This document shows, piece after piece, positions 7,321-8,579 of a stretch of 8,579 nt of DNA (position 1 is its first letter; each line of letters opens with the position of its first letter). The notes below the pieces were generated by a model. The model had not been told where the DNA came from. It saw only the letters and a program-made list of their open reading frames with translations, and ran no database searches. Source of the DNA: Gemmatimonadota bacterium (lineage in GTDB: Bacteria; Gemmatimonadota; Gemmatimonadetes; Longimicrobiales; Gaopeijiaceae); NCBI GenBank assembly GCA_015492755.1, contig WGEM01000523.1:1-8579 (forward strand), read 5' to 3'. The position numbers were made by a program, and so were the translations under genes.

Positions 7321-8532
7321 ATGCCCACATTCACCGACATCCAGGCCGCGGCGGAGCGCATCCGGGGCGGCGTCGTGGAGACGCCCTGCACCGAGGCGCG
7401 CATCGATCAGGACTTCACCGGCGCGCGGCTGCACCTGAAGCTGGAGAACCTGCAGCGCACCGGATCGTTCAAGGACCGGGGCGCGCTGAACCGGCTCCTG
7501 ACGCTGAGCGAGGAGGAGCGCACCCGCGGCGTGGTCACCGCCAGCGCCGGCAACCACGCCCAGGCGCTGGCCTACCACGGCGGGAGGCTGGGGATTCCCG
7601 TGACGGTGGTGATGCCCCAGGGGGCACCGCTCACCAAAGTGACCAACACGCGGCGCTACGGGGCGCGTGTCATCCAGACCGGCACCATCCTGGACGAGGC
7701 GGCGGTGGAGGCGCGGCGCCTGGAGCGGGAGGAGGGCCTCGTCTTCGTCTCCGCCTTCGACGATGAGGCCGTCATCGCCGGCCAGGGCACCATCGGGCTG
7801 GAGATCGGCCGTCAGGTGCCCGACGTACGCACCGTCCTGGTGCCCGTGGGGGGAGGGGGGATGATCGCCGGAATCGCGCTGGCGCTCAAAGAGGAGCGGC
7901 CCGAGGTGCGCATCATCGGCGTGGAGGCGGAGGCCGCCGCGTCGGCGAAGGCCTCGCTGAAGGCGGGCCGGCCCGTGCAGATCCGGCACAGCCACACGCT
8001 GGCCGACGGGATCGCGGTGAAGCGGGTGGGCGACCTCACCTTCCCCATCATCCAGCGGCTCGTGGACGACATCGTCACCGTGGGGGAGGAGGAGATCGCC
8101 GCTGCCATCCTGCTCCTGCTGGAGCGCAGGAAGACCGTGGTGGAGGGCGCCGGCGCGGTGGGGATGGCGGCGCTCATGACCGGCCGCGTCCGGCTGGCGG
8201 ACGACGAGCCCGCCGTGGTGGTGCTCTCCGGCGGCAACATCGACATCACCATGATCTCGCGCATCATCGACCGGGGGCTCGTCTTCGACGGCCGCGCCGC
8301 CCGGCTCCGGGTGCGCGTGCCCGACCGCCCCGGCTCGCTGGCGGAGCTCACGCGGATCGTGGCGGAGATGGGCGCCAACGTCCTGGAGGTGGTGCACCGC
8401 CGGGCCTTCGCCGACATCCGCGTGGGCGACGTGGAGATCGTGATCCACATGGAGACGCGGGGCCGCGACCACGTGGAGGAGATCATCCGCAGGCTCGAGG
8501 AGCTAGGCCACGAGGTGCGGGAGGAGGGGTGA
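7321..8532 (+). CDS. ilvA: Threonine ammonia-lyase with C-terminal ACT domain
   Basis: This 403-residue PLP fold-type II enzyme deaminates L-threonine to 2-oxobutanoate and ammonia, the first step to isoleucine or a catabolic step. The PLP lysine is Lys51 in TGSFKDRG. The substrate loop is SAGNHAQ at residues 75-81, and the phosphate-binding glycine loop is GGGGM at 177-181. SGGNID follows at 303-308. Residues from about 328 to the end (LRVRVPDRPGSLAELTRIV) form one ACT domain, as in the medium-length single-ACT form rather than the E. coli IlvA (514 residues, two ACT-like modules) or TdcB (about 330). The ACT domain suggests allosteric control, probably by an amino acid, but the ligand cannot be read. 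No start codon lies closely upstream in frame; CACACCTCC before the ATG is not a Shine-Dalgarno motif. No other isoleucine genes are nearby. A tdcB-like or serine-acting role is possible. Confidence 0.93.
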   Translation: MPTFTDIQAAAERIRGGVVETPCTEARIDQDFTGARLHLKLENLQRTGSFKDRGALNRLLTLSEEERTRGVVTASAGNHAQALAYHGGRLGIPVTVVMPQGAPLTKVTNTRRYGARVIQTGTILDEAAVEARRLEREEGLVFVSAFDDEAVIAGQGTIGLEIGRQVPDVRTVLVPVGGGGMIAGIALALKEERPEVRIIGVEAEAAASAKASLKAGRPVQIRHSHTLADGIAVKRVGDLTFPIIQRLVDDIVTVGEEEIAAAILLLLERRKTVVEGAGAVGMAALMTGRVRLADDEPAVVVLSGGNIDITMISRIIDRGLVFDGRAARLRVRVPDRPGSLAELTRIVAEMGANVLEVVHRRAFADIRVGDVEIVIHMETRGRDHVEEIIRRLEELGHEVREEG

Positions 8533-8537
8533 GGGGG

Positions 8538-8565
8538 CGGGCGACCGGACGGACGTCCGGGCCCG
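8538..8565 (+). terminator. Strong GC hairpin after the threonine ammonia-lyase gene
   Basis: CGGGC (8538-8542) pairs with GCCCG (8561-8565), and, after a 2-nt bulge (GA), CCGGAC (8545-8550) pairs with GTCCGG (8555-8560) around the loop GGAC. The stem starts 6 bp after the stop codon. A competing stem is possible between GTCCGGG (8555-8561) and CCCGGAC (8573-8579). No T-tract is seen before the window ends at 8579, so an intrinsic terminator is likely by position but not proven. Confidence 0.5.
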
Positions 8566-8579
8566 ACTCAGTCCCGGAC

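Overview
The window is GC-rich bacterial chromosomal DNA (about 70% G+C by eye) with tightly packed genes and very short intergenic gaps. Protein similarity recalled from known families, the SUF gene order and codon use suggest a high-GC environmental bacterium. Gemmatimonadota is my best guess, but this is weak inference because no rRNA or other phylogenetic marker is present.

Layout. (1) 1-423, minus strand: the N-terminal 141 residues of a patatin-like phospholipase that runs off the left edge. (2) 424-600: a divergent control region with a plausible sigma70-type promoter for the suf operon and three perfect palindromes packed into 75 bp. (3) 601-5865, plus strand: a SUF iron-sulfur cluster assembly operon in the order sufC, sufB, sufD, Rieske ferredoxin, sufS. 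(4) 5866-5941: a short convergent gap with three perfect tandem copies of a 12-bp unit and GC hairpins. (5) 5942-7249, minus strand: a membrane-bound fatty-acid-hydroxylase-family protein whose histidine motifs closely resemble alkylglycerol monooxygenase (AGMO/TMEM195). (6) 7250-7320: a 71-bp divergent gap with an extended -10 candidate for the hydroxylase. (7) 7321-8532, plus strand: a threonine ammonia-lyase with a C-terminal ACT domain, followed by a strong GC hairpin at the right edge.

How the genes work together. In the SUF operon, SufS takes sulfur from cysteine, the SufB-SufC-SufD complex uses ATP hydrolysis by SufC to build Fe-S clusters on the SufB/SufD scaffold, and the small Rieske protein is a 2Fe-2S electron carrier of unsettled role in such operons. 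No SufE/SufU sulfur shuttle, SufA carrier, SufT or SufR-type regulator lies in the window. The patatin, hydroxylase and threonine ammonia-lyase genes are divergent or convergent neighbours with no proven link to SUF.

I see no mobile element, tRNA, rRNA or CRISPR array, and no convincing undescribed system. The items most worth checking are the palindrome cluster before sufC, the Rieske gene in the place where a sulfur shuttle might be expected, the AGMO-like enzyme, and the lack of ribosome binding sites before several genes.
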